A model generated the notes under the pieces. It was not told the DNA's origin, did not search any database, and saw only the letters and a list, made by a program, of their open reading frames with translations. From Diplodia intermedia (taxonomy: Eukaryota; Ascomycota; Dothideomycetes; Botryosphaeriales; Botryosphaeriaceae): a stretch of 64,000 bases of DNA. The stretch is from the NCBI GenBank assembly GCA_021495925.1, contig JAKEKT010000135.1, positions 1 through 64,000 on the forward strand. The letters run 5' to 3'. Each line of letters starts with the position of its first letter. The first letter of the stretch is position 1. Position numbers and translations under genes: made by a program. This document shows positions 21,850-30,825 of this stretch, piece by piece.

Positions 21850-22752
21850 TCAAGACTGCTCGGGAACCCACTTGTCCCGCCTGGTGAAGATGTTCAACCC
21901 CACCTTCCTGCCCTTCTTCACCGGCATCCCCGCGTGCCAAACGCCAGGGTGTCCGGTGCCATTGGGATACAGATTCTCCCAGAACACGGCGTTGCCCACC
22001 GCAGGCTTGAACGCCACACCGCCCACGCCCGAGTCGTCCTCGCAGTCGATGAACTCGCACCACCGCGCGGGGAAGCGGCCCTCGTAGTGCGGGAACTGCG
22101 TCGCGCCGCCCTCGCACACGTCCGTCTTGCCGCCGTCGTCGCCGCCGTCGCAGGCGAGGTAGACGAAAAAGGTCGACAGCCGCGGGTTGGCCATGCCCTC
22201 GAACCAGTCGAAGTGCGGGCGGAAGTGGTCGCTCACGCCGTACTTGACGACCTGGATGTCCTCGAGGTGCGTCGTCGGCACGTAGCCCTGGAACTCGGCC
22301 GACCGCGCCTCGATGCACGACACCACCGCGTCGTCGGGCACCACGGCCGACATGGACGACCGGATCTCGCGGTCGTACGCCTCCAGCTCGTAGCCCTTGG
22401 ACACGGGCGACTGCCGGTAGTACGGCACCGCCAGCGCGAGCAGGTACTCGGTCTCGGCCTTGCTGAGGTAGTCCTCGACGTAGACGATGAGCGGGTCCGT
22501 CGAGAAGATGTGCGTCTTGAAGCTGTGCGCCGGGCAGCCCGCCGCGTATCGCGCCGCCATGGCCTCGAAGGCCGTTGTGTTGCTCGCCGGCGCTTGCGAG
22601 AAGGATGGGATGGAGACGTCGATGTTTCCCAGCCCGAATTTGGAGCTGATGTTCTGCCACTGCAGGAAGGCGAATGGGATGAGGGGGAGCAGCATTGCCG
22701 CCGTCGTGAGCTTGGACGACTTCGCCGCAGCGGGAGGCATTGGAGTGGCCAT
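21850..22752 (-). CDS. Membrane-anchored prolyl-4-hydroxylase-like 2OG/Fe(II) oxygenase
   Basis: 300 residues, single exon. A hydrophobic N-terminal anchor (TTAAMLLPLIPFAFLQW) precedes a P4H-type catalytic domain. The iron ligands are visible: H-x-D in HFRPHFDWFEG and the distal His in GVWHAGMPVKKGRKVGLNIF, where the basic residue of GRKVGLNIFTR would bind 2-oxoglutarate. PLIVYVEDYLSKAETEYLL and EIRSSMSA are P4H landmarks. Divergent from UstYa gene 1 across a 491 bp shared promoter, which makes it a likely tailoring hydroxylase of the RiPP cluster. The substrate is inferred: the only Pro near the core is in APAY, so a non-proline or side-chain target is possible. I chose the ATG at 22752; an upstream in-frame ATG at 22863 adds non-conserved residues. 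Confidence 0.87.
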   Translation of the reverse strand: MATPMPPAAAKSSKLTTAAMLLPLIPFAFLQWQNISSKFGLGNIDVSIPSFSQAPASNTTAFEAMAARYAAGCPAHSFKTHIFSTDPLIVYVEDYLSKAETEYLLALAVPYYRQSPVSKGYELEAYDREIRSSMSAVVPDDAVVSCIEARSAEFQGYVPTTHLEDIQVVKYGVSDHFRPHFDWFEGMANPRLSTFFVYLACDGGDDGGKTDVCEGGATQFPHYEGRFPARWCEFIDCEDDSGVGGVAFKPAVGNAVFWENLYPNGTGHPGVWHAGMPVKKGRKVGLNIFTRRDKWVPEQS

Positions 22753-23243
22753 TGTGATTGTTGATTTCGGGGTAACGCGGTGAAAGACGTGGAACGAAGA
22801 AGTGCTGCGTTCAGCGCGGAGTGCTCGACACTGATAGCTCTGATGTTGCATTGCTCTTTGCACATTCCGAGCATAAAAGCGGGAAAAATGCAGGAGGACC
22901 CTGATTCAACTGCAGGTACGGCACATGAGTCCGTACCACGCTAGTGTGCTGACGGCGCCAGATCAACGGTGTGGGGGCTGAAGGATTATCGCGGCGGAAG
23001 ACCGTGCCCAGGCCGCGAACTCAAAGAATCCTCCGTCAGCGCTAGCATCTCGTGTTGTTCCTGCGAACCGCTCGCCAGCATCGGCCCGTACCTTCGGCTT
23101 GGCTTCCCTCTTGGGTACATACGGGCATGTGAAGGCCGTTGGTCGTGTCACCTTCCTTTGCGAGCCACGGCGACGAGCATCTATTTCCGGACGCCACTCA
23201 CCATCAGCTCAACCATTCTTCCTCCACGTTTCGTTGCTCCACC
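22753..23243. promoter_or_regulatory. Bidirectional promoter with three GGTACGG motifs
   Basis: Shared by the 2OG oxygenase (-) and UstYa gene 1 (+). GGTACGG occurs at 22915-22921 and, inverted, at 22931-22937 (a 7+9+7 palindrome) and 23086-23092. Similar motifs occur in the other divergent UstYa promoter (26181-26211). Confidence 0.45.
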
Positions 23244-24112
23244 ATGTACAAGTTCAAGTCTCAACAGGATCGTCTCTCGTCCGAAGAACAGTTGTCAAGC
23301 GGGTCGTCAAGTATGGAAGAGGACAAGCAATTCCTTCTCGATGGCGAGCGCGGCTTCAAAAGCCCCAAGAAGGCTGGCCGCTGGGTGAACTGGAGAGTTG
23401 CAGCGCTTGCGTTCAACGTGCTTCTGCTCATCGGCGGGCTCTCTGTCTGGGGACACGTCCTGGTGCTCCTCAAGAGCCTCCGCTGCGATACGGCGCCCGA
23501 GACGGACCACTTCGAGCCAGACTGTAAGTATGCTCCAAGCTCCATCTACCCAGACGCTGACCGGATGCAGTGCTCTACAGCAGCCGTGTGACGTTCCAGC
23601 CACACTCGTACTTTGGCGGGCCGCCGTCGAATGCGACGGACGAGACGTGGCAGCGGCTGTCTCCTCCGGGCGACGGCATTGTGGAGGTACCCAACGAATT
23701 CACCGCGAACCTGCCCGCCTCGCTCCCCGCGCCGAACGCGCCCGACACGGCCAAGGTGTACGGCGTGTCCATGTTTCACCAGCTCCACTGCCTCAACTTC
23801 CTCCGCTTTGCCTACTACCCGGAGGGCATCACCGACATGACCGCGGAGGAAATTGGCTTCCACCGCGACCACTGCCTGGACTACATCCGCCAGGCCATCA
23901 TGTGCGCCGGCGACACGACCTTCGAGCCGCTGACACAGGTCGGGATCAACGGCATGGGCGCCACGCACCAGTGTCGCGATTTCGACCGGCTCTTCAGCTG
24001 GGCGTACGAGCATCGCTCGGACAAGTTGCATGGATCTGGGTACACGGGAGGGAAGGTCACCCACACTCCGGGCCACCGGAACCACCTCGACAACGAAGAG
24101 CACGACGATTGA
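23244..24112 (+). CDS. UstYa-family (DUF3328) oxidase, gene 1
   Basis: UstYa proteins install oxidative macrocyclic bonds in dikaritin RiPPs (ustiloxin, asperipin, phomopsin). Two exons: 23244-23523 and 23571-24112, 273 residues. Topology is typical: a cytosolic charged head, one membrane segment (WRVAALAFNVLLLIGGLSVWG) and a lumenal domain. Both signature motifs are intact: HQLHCLNFLR and HRDHCLDYIRQ (HxxHC twice). The lumenal part also has GATHQCRDFDRLFSWAYEH, the conserved C-terminal block. Intron GTAAGT to GATGCAG is 47 bp. It shares a promoter region with the 2OG oxygenase and lies 2.7 kb from the precursor gene, which supports membership of the cluster. Confidence 0.93.
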
Positions 24113-24293
24113 GGACATGTATTGAGCGTAGTTGCATGTATTGTAGAGCTGAGAAATTACACGCGTTGATTTGTCATGACCTCGAACCCACGCAACGAAT
24201 GATAGTGCCATGCTCCGGGTAGCTTTGCTGCAGCGGACATAAAAGCCACCATCCCCCCGCCAGCCCACTCTCCACACAGACAAAGCCCAAACA
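24113..24293. promoter_or_regulatory. Short promoter of the GNAT gene
   Basis: 181 bp between UstYa gene 1 and the GNAT start; contains ACATAAAAG near 24237, about 57 bp before the ATG. Confidence 0.35.
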
Positions 24294-24959
24294 ATGACGG
24301 ACCCCAACTTCCACATCTCCACCCCGCGCCTCTACCTCTCCTACCTGCAGCCCTCCCTCCCGGCCCACTGCGACTTCATGGTCGCCCTCTACAACACGCC
24401 CGAGTTCATCGCCTCCATCGGCGGCAAGCCCACCTCCATCACCACCCGCGCCGCCGCCGAAGCCCTCCTCGCCGGCCGCTTCCGCGCCGAGCACGCCCGC
24501 AACGGCTACGGCACCTACCTCGTCAGCCTGAAGCCTTCTGCACCTCCCAACAACGCCACCGTCAACCCACCCGCCGACGACGACGACACAACGACCCCCC
24601 CGTTCTCGCAACGCCTCGCCGCGTGCACCCCCATCGGCACCGTCTCCCTCTCCCGCGGCGAGCCGCCCAACGCCTACCTGGCGCCTGACCTGGGCTTCGC
24701 CGTCCTGCCCGACTTCACGCGCCGCGGCTTCGCGCGCGAGGCCGCCCAGGGCCTGCTGGCGTGGGCGGAGCGGGAGCTCGGCGTGCGCGACGTCCTCGGC
24801 CTGTTCGACCCCGCCAACGAGGCGTCGAGGGGCGTGTTCAAGAGCCTTGGATTCGTGGATTGCGGCGTCAGGACGTTGACGGTTTTCGGGGGCGTGCGGG
24901 GGGCGGTGTGGGTGCGGGAGGGCATGGAGGCGGGGGATTTGGGGAGGTACGGGTTGTAG
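24294..24959 (+). CDS. GNAT acetyltransferase (RimJ/RimL type)
   Basis: 221 residues, single exon. N-terminal TPRLYLSYLQPS is the usual RimJ/RimL opening. The acetyl-CoA-binding core is LGFAVLPDFTRRGFAREAA (R-R-G-F/Y-A in motif A), followed by LGVRDVLGLFDPANEASRGV and FKSLGFVDCG. It uses acetyl-CoA to acetylate an amino group. It lies between two UstYa genes, only 51 bp tail-to-tail from UstYa gene 2. N-acetylation of the mature peptide or self-protection is plausible but inferred. Family members also include ordinary housekeeping acetyltransferases. Confidence 0.85.
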   Translation: MTDPNFHISTPRLYLSYLQPSLPAHCDFMVALYNTPEFIASIGGKPTSITTRAAAEALLAGRFRAEHARNGYGTYLVSLKPSAPPNNATVNPPADDDDTTTPPFSQRLAACTPIGTVSLSRGEPPNAYLAPDLGFAVLPDFTRRGFAREAAQGLLAWAERELGVRDVLGLFDPANEASRGVFKSLGFVDCGVRTLTVFGGVRGAVWVREGMEAGDLGRYGL

Positions 24960-25010
24960 AGTATGTAGAGAGTTCGTTCGTTGTCTACTGAATATCTATG
25001 GGGTCTACTA

Positions 25011-25866
25011 CTACTGCTGCTGCCACGTCTGGTTGTATTTTGCCTCCTGGTCGATCTGGAAGCGCCGCAGCCGCTCGAAATCGATGCACTCGTGCTCGAC
25101 CCCCCACCCCGTCACCGACGTCGCGTGCCCCTTGCCGACGTTGATCGGGCTGCTGCCCTCGATGATCAGGTCGCCGCCGCACGAGATGCCCTGCCGCAGG
25201 TACTCGAAGCAGTGCTCGACGTGCACCCTCCACTTGAACGCGTCCGGGTCCGCCGACGTGTCCACCCGGTTCTTCTCCTGGTAGTACTGGAACCGCACCA
25301 TGTTCTGCATCGCCGGTCAGCGACTTATCGAAAGTTTCTTGTGGGGTGTTGCTTACCAGACAGTGCAGCTGGTGCAGGATCGAAATCACGTAAAAGTCCT
25401 GCGGCTTCGGGTCCGGCGTGTTGGGATGGTCGTACGGCGCGACGATGCCCTCGGGCAGCCCCCATTGCGACGGCTTCTCGATCCAGACTGCGTCATGGCC
25501 TTGCGGAAACGTCAGCCAACTTCGTGCAGTCCGCGGCGCGGGTGAGGTACCTGCTACAAGCTTGTCCCAGTTGTGGTTCACGTCCGGCCCGTCTCCGATG
25601 TACCGTTCGTCCTTCTCGAAAACCCTCTTCACCGGCTGGAAGACCTCCCTCGGTATCGGCGTGTGGGTGTATACGTGCAACGACCCGTTCGCCCGTGGCC
25701 GCGTCTGGTAGCCGTACGCCGCCGTGGCAGCCCACCCCAGAGCGAGCGTTGCGATGCACACGTATTGCCAGAGGCTGGTTTTCCTCCTGCTCACTTCCCG
25801 TCCTGCTTCCTCGTCCGGAGCAACCTGTTGGTACTCGTGCTTGGGGTTGACGGCGCCGTTGAGCAT
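25011..25866 (-). CDS. UstYa-family (DUF3328) oxidase, gene 2
   Basis: Three exons on the minus strand: 25551-25866, 25357-25487 and 25011-25304, 246 residues. Topology: short head, membrane segment (YVCIATLALGWAATAAYGY), lumenal domain with THTPIPREVFQPVKR, DERYIGDGPDVNHNWDKL, then HQLHCL-NMVRFQYY and HVEHCFEYLRQG (both HxxHC motifs), GWGVEHECIDFERLRRF and a C-terminal TWQQQ. The first intron (25488-25550) is 63 bp and in phase, so a continuous frame reads through it; removing it joins KLVA to VWIEKPSQWG as expected for the family. Divergent from UstYa gene 3. Confidence 0.93.
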
Positions 25867-26484
25867 CGTGGTGGGCAGAATCAAAAACACAAGACAATCG
25901 AGGAGTCGAGGGGAACAATGGAGAGGCAAATCCAAGCGGCGGCGAAGGGAATCAGCGGTGCTGTGGCGGGCAGCTCCCCTCCAGACCGGCGGAGCCCGGA
26001 CCTCTCCCCGATGGTGGACGTGGGGGCCAGACATGGGGGGCAATCCCGAGCCGGGGCCAAAACTCCAGCAGTTGCCCCATCCGGTTAAGCCTGCGGGTAG
26101 CGCCATCTATTGGTTTGGGTGATCGGCGCGGGGGGGGGCCTGGCGCCGACGTGGCTTGGTTATCTCCGCCTCTCCATGGGGGTACGCACGGTACGCGAAG
26201 GATTGGTACGGCTACGGCCAATGCTTAGCTTTTATGCTTAGCCCGAGCGTGCTGACACCGACATTTCAGCCACCAACATGAGCTGATCCGAGCATTGGAC
26301 CCTGGATGAGGCCGTTCGAGCCTAGTATTCCGGCGATAGTGGCAATCACGTTTGGCAGCAAACAAACACCGGAATCGCCGCCTCTGCTGTTCGACCTCCG
26401 CGTCTTTGCTGTTCGCCATTTCACACAATCGTTCTTCCACCCTTGGCCCTTTTTCTCTCGGCGATTCCACATAGAGTTCTCCCA
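25867..26484. promoter_or_regulatory. Bidirectional promoter of UstYa genes 2 and 3
   Basis: 618 bp between divergent UstYa starts. Holds a GC-rich tract with a run of nine G (26130s) and three GGTACG motifs: 26181-26187, 26190-26196 and 26205-26211 (the last is the full GGTACGG). Confidence 0.45.
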
Positions 26485-27368
26485 ATGCAGCTCGCAAAAA
26501 TCTTCTCGGAGAAGAAAGGGTATGGGGAAGTCGAGCAACAAGACAGATTGCTGGCAGCGGAGGAGACGGGGCAAGAGGTGCAGTCGGCCGGGAAAGGCAG
26601 TAGTCGACCAAGTAACTTTTTCTTCTACTCTTCAATCGCTCTCTTCAATCTCTGCATCGGACTAGTCGTTGGGTACTGGTGCCGCACCATGAGCGAGCCT
26701 TCATTGGAGAGCTTCGGAATCAACCCAAACACACCAATCCCACCAGAGGTCTTCACCTCTCGCCACGACGTCCCTTTCAGCCCCGACCCGAGATACATGG
26801 GCCCATCCCCCGAGGTGAACAAGAACTGGGCGAAGCTCACCCAAGGTATGCCAACCCGCTTCCCACGAACGATCCGAACGACGAGCTGACGCCAGCGCCC
26901 CCAGCCTCGGACTCGATCTACCTCCCCGACCCCGCGCGCTACGACCTCGCGGACCCGGGCATCCGCGCGCCCTTCTTCATCTTCAACGAGCCGCCGCCCG
27001 CCGCCAAGGCGCTCGACAACGTGGACAACTTCTTCGTCCTCGAGAACCTGCACCAGCTGCACTGCGTCAACATGATCCGCAAGCGCTACAACACCCTCGT
27101 CTACAGCCCGGACCCGGTCGACCCGCTCGCCGACACGCCCATCGACGCCGACTGGATCACCCACCTCGAGCACTGCTTCGAGTACCTCCGCCTGAGCATC
27201 ACCTGCGGCGACTACATGGTCTTCGAGACCGACTCGCCGCCCGGCAGCCCCGAGGAGTACTGGAAGGATGGCCTCAGCTGGGGCGTCGTGCATTCTTGCA
27301 TGGATTGGGAGAGGTTGATGGATTTTCAGGAGGAGCAGGTCGCCCTGTATAATAGTACTTGGACTTGA
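26485..27368 (+). CDS. UstYa-family (DUF3328) oxidase, gene 3
   Basis: Two exons: 26485-26845 and 26905-27368, 274 residues. Membrane segment FFYSSIALFNLCIGLVVGYW; lumenal domain with NTPIPPEVFTSRHDVPF, DPRYMGPSPEVNKNWAKL, and both signatures HQLHCVNMIRKRY and HLEHCFEYLRLS, then GVVHSCMDWERLMDFQEEQ and TWT at the end. The 59 bp intron uses GTATGC, a GCTGAC branch and CCCCAG. It resembles gene 2 more than gene 1 (TPIPxEVF, HCFEYLR), so genes 2 and 3 may be an old duplication or the two halves of a UstYa/UstYb-type pair. Confidence 0.93.
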
Positions 27369-27563
27369 TAGCATCATGGTCGGTTAGTAGAATATGAAGT
27401 GATTCAAGCCAGACTGCGGTACAGTGATGCGTTCCTCCTCGTTTAGCACCGCTGTCACCTTCGTCCGCTCCCGTCCGCGCCTACAATTTCATAGTACGCC
27501 CTTTTCTGAAACCTCTCACGCTCCATTTCCCAACCACTGCCAGCACCAGTCAACCCCCTAAAG
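27369..27563. other. 3' flank of UstYa gene 3
   Basis: 195 bp before the second MITE copy; nothing recognised. Confidence 0.4.
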
Positions 27564-27880
27564 CAAGGTGGCCAACAAGTAACCAAAGATAAAGATGAGG
27601 TCCGATCTTTACTTGATTGCTTTAGCGATAATCTAGATCTTTGCCTATTTGCTTGGCATATGTACACGGGCCACTATCGTGAGATTCTTATGGTGTTTTG
27701 CCCCGATTCGGTAATGGCGCACTCCTCTCCCCATCCCCATCGCCGAATCGGGGCAAAACATCATAAGAATCTCACGATAGTAGCCCGTGTACACGCCTAT
27801 TATTAACCAAGCATTTCGCAAATAACCACGCCTCACGATCTTTATTTAATTACTTTAGCCGGGACCACGATCTTTGTTTG
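27564..27880. mobile_element. Truncated hAT MITE copy with snapback centre
   Basis: The left end CAAGGTGGCCAACAAG matches the start of the 13470-13966 element with small changes. The interior shares the ACGGGCCACTATCGTGAGAT segment and a CATTTCGCAAATAACCACGC segment. The right terminal repeat is missing: similarity stops at GATCTTTGTTTG (27880). Unlike the other copy it carries an inverted duplication: arms 27661-27711 and 27743-27794 are near-perfect complements with a 31 bp loop. It lies between UstYa gene 3 and the FAD monooxygenase. Confidence 0.8.
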
Positions 27881-28964
27881 CCTCCAGCCCTCTCAGTCCT
27901 CCTGCCAAAAAGGCCAAGATGGCGAGCAGCTTCCTAAAAATGGTGGCCGCCCTCGTCGCCCAGCGTGCCGCCGGCTTTAAGTGCTGCTGGAAGACTCTGA
28001 CTAGCTGCTGCACCCGCACCGACACCGTCCCCCATGCCCTCGCCGAGGCGCTGCTCCACAGTTTCATCGACAGAACACGTCCCCTCTTCCTTATGCGGCA
28101 GCGCCATGCGTCCCGAAGTTAAGCCTCATGAAACTCAACACCATGCCAAGCATCGTGACCGAATTACCCAGGTAGATTGCAAGAAAATCAAACCGTAATG
28201 CCACGAAGAGCAATCAAGTCAAAATACTGCCTAAGCGATTGCGATCCGATACCGATGATTACTTGAATTGTTTGCAACTGGCAATGGTGAACGCTGGCGA
28301 GCGAATACCGCCAGCAGCGACCACCACCTACGCTTCGCTTCGCTGAGGGGGGTTCGCATGGATGACATCTTGTCTATTGGTTTCAACCCGTGCGACGATA
28401 CAAGGTAATAGACAGGTTACATCAGCGCGTAGAATGTCATGGGTATGTACGCTTTGGTTTCGGAGCGGCCATGGCGCTCGACGTATTGCAGAGCCTGATG
28501 GCCGAACTGGTGGGGTGGCGGGGCATGATGCCGTTTGAAAGCATCAATAAGCGCGAAGAGGGGCAGTCGGCTGATTAAATCGGGGCTCTTGTGGACGTAG
28601 CCAAAGCCGCAAAAGGCTGCTGCGCGGGCGATCGGCGTCAGATTGAGACGAAAAAGGCTGCTGCCCGGGCCGGAGCGGGTAACGCTCGTCGGTCGCTCCC
28701 GTCTATCGGGACCGTTACTGTCGAAGGCAGGCATGTCTCCGTGGGCCCGCATCACGCGCTGCTGTATTTAACATTGCCCACATGGCCAAAACTCGGCGGG
28801 CGTTGATTTTGACTTTTTCTACCGACTTCCTTTGCCCGGCCGAGGGAAAGAAGGCTCTGCGCGGCGTGTTTCGCATCCGTTTCAGCAACTACCAAATCAG
28901 TTGATGTGTCCTCTCCGACGAGGGTTCTCTTGATTCATTTGGCAAAGCCACAGCATCGCTCGCC
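27881..28964. other. Intergenic; short GC-rich frame after the MITE
   Basis: A GC-rich frame at 27919-28122 begins MASSFLKMVAALVAQRAAGF and contains Cys pairs (KCCWK, SCCTR). It has no homology I recognise and could be chance or a gene fragment. The rest, up to the FAD monooxygenase start, shows only short frames. Confidence 0.35.
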
Positions 28965-30421
28965 ATGGCCGGTGCTTCCTCGTCCTTCAAGGTCATCATC
29001 GCCGGAGGCAGTCTCGTGGGCCTCGGGCTGGCATTGTCCCTCGAACGGGCAGGGATCGACTACGAGCTGTTCGAAAAGCGCGAACTCGCCCCGCAGCTGG
29101 GTGCGTCGGTGGGCTGGCATCCGCACGGCAACAGGGTTCTCAAGCAGCTGGGAGTGCTGGACGACATGATGAAAATCTCGGTTCCGCTCGTCGACAGGCT
29201 GATCTTCGACGAGCATGGCACGTGCATAGAGAAGTCCAAGGCGCTGTGGACAATCTCGCAGAGGTACGTCGCCAGCCAATGCTGCTGCCGAAGAGTGGCT
29301 GATCGAGTGGCGTTAGAATGGGTCATCCGATGCTGTTCATCGAGAGGTGCGAGATGCTGAGGATCCTCTCGTCGCATATCAAAAACAAAGATCGGATCCA
29401 CCCGCACACGAGCGTTCAGTCGTACCAGCAGACCGAGGATGGAGTGTCTGTCGTTACCAACGACGGGCAGGTTGTGCATGGAAGCATCCTTGTAGGTGCG
29501 GACGGGATCCACAGCCACGTGAGAGGGTTGATGGCGGACGAGATTTCCGAGACGGATCCCGTGCTTGCGGAGGAATTGAAAACAGGTAAGCCTCCTGTGG
29601 CGCGCAATGCTGCCGGACTTACTCACGGAACTGCGCAGGGTTCGTTGCAGGATACAAAGTCGTCTTCGGCGTGTCTCGCAATGGTCTCAATACGCCCTTT
29701 ATGCCAGACGCAACGACACACACAGTTAGCGGTGACTACTACTCTATCCTGTCAGCGGCAGGTGTGCCGGGACTTATCTTCTGGTTTCTGTACATCAAGC
29801 TTCCCTCGCCGGTGCGGACTCCCAACTGCCCGCGATTCAGTGATGAGGATACGGAAAAGACGATCGAAGAGTTTGGCGACAAGACCCTGGCGCCAAATTA
29901 CACCATCAAGGACCTTTGGGAAGCGCGGGTCAAAGGAGGCATGGTGCCACTGGAGCACGGCGTGCTGAAGAAATGGAGCCATGGTCGTGTTGTTCTGGTT
30001 GGCGACTCTATGAACAAGGTACGTTGAACCAATCATCTGGTGCGGCTCCGCGCTGAAACATGGTGGGCAGGTCTCCATCAATGCTGGACTTGGCGCGAAC
30101 ACGGGATACGAAGGAATCGTGTGCCTGACCAACGGGCTCGTCGAGCTCCTGGCGCGATCTCCGACACCCTCGTTGAGCGAGTTGACAGCAGTCTTCCAGC
30201 ACTTCGACGAGACGCATCGCCAGCGGGCCGACACCATAACCTGGCTCTGCGGGTTGATCACAAGATATGAAGCTCAAGACACGTGGTACCTGAAGCTGGC
30301 GGCGCGTTGGTTGAGTCCGTACATCAGTGACGCGCGCAAAACCGATCTCTACGTCTCATTCTTTGACAAGGCGCCCTATTTCAACTGGCTTCCGAAACCG
30401 GACGCAACGCTTAACGCTTAA
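28965..30421 (+). CDS. Class A FAD-dependent monooxygenase
   Basis: Four exons: 28965-29263, 29317-29585, 29639-30018 and 30071-30421, 432 residues. The FAD-binding Rossmann motif is VIIAGGSLVGLGLALSLERA, the DG motif VGADGIHSHVRG, and the GD motif GRVVLVGDSMNKV. It is of the salicylate-hydroxylase/PaxM-like type that uses NAD(P)H and oxygen for hydroxylation or epoxidation. After the GD motif the usual HxxxPxxGQG stretch reads VSINAGLGANTGYEG, so the normal His-Pro is changed. It has no obvious membrane segment near the C-terminus. Its distance from UstYa gene 3 (1.6 kb, with a MITE between) makes cluster membership likely but not certain; the ustiloxin cluster also has flavin monooxygenases. 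Confidence 0.88.
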
Positions 30422-30825
30422 TATGGAAGCCAAACTGTAATCGATCACAGCTCTCCTCTCTTATTTCTTCCTTTAAAGACTGGCCACATACCTACTTGAA
30501 TTAGAAGGAGCTCATTGGTGGGTGATATTTCATGGTTCAAACTTGCGGCTGACGCTTGTGGGGCGGAAGCAGGCGCGGCCCGTGGTCTGGAAAGATGGAA
30601 GGTTGTTGCAATTTGGGGTGTTCTGGTAAGAAGTGTTGTATTGGCATGGGCAGTGGAGTGGAGGCGACCCGGGGGCCGCCTGTATACCCTGCTCCTCGCT
30701 GACTAAGCTATTCTGCTTATATATCAACAAAAGTCAGGCGTGGGGGCCGCTTCTCACCCGTTTTTATAGCCGAAGGTCGAGAGGCCACGCCGCTATCTCG
30801 TACTTTCTGCAGTGAACAAACCAAG
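30422..30825. other. Intergenic, promoter of HET gene 1
   Basis: About 400 bp. TTATATATCAAC at 30716-30727 is a TATA candidate roughly 105 bp before the next start. Confidence 0.45.
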
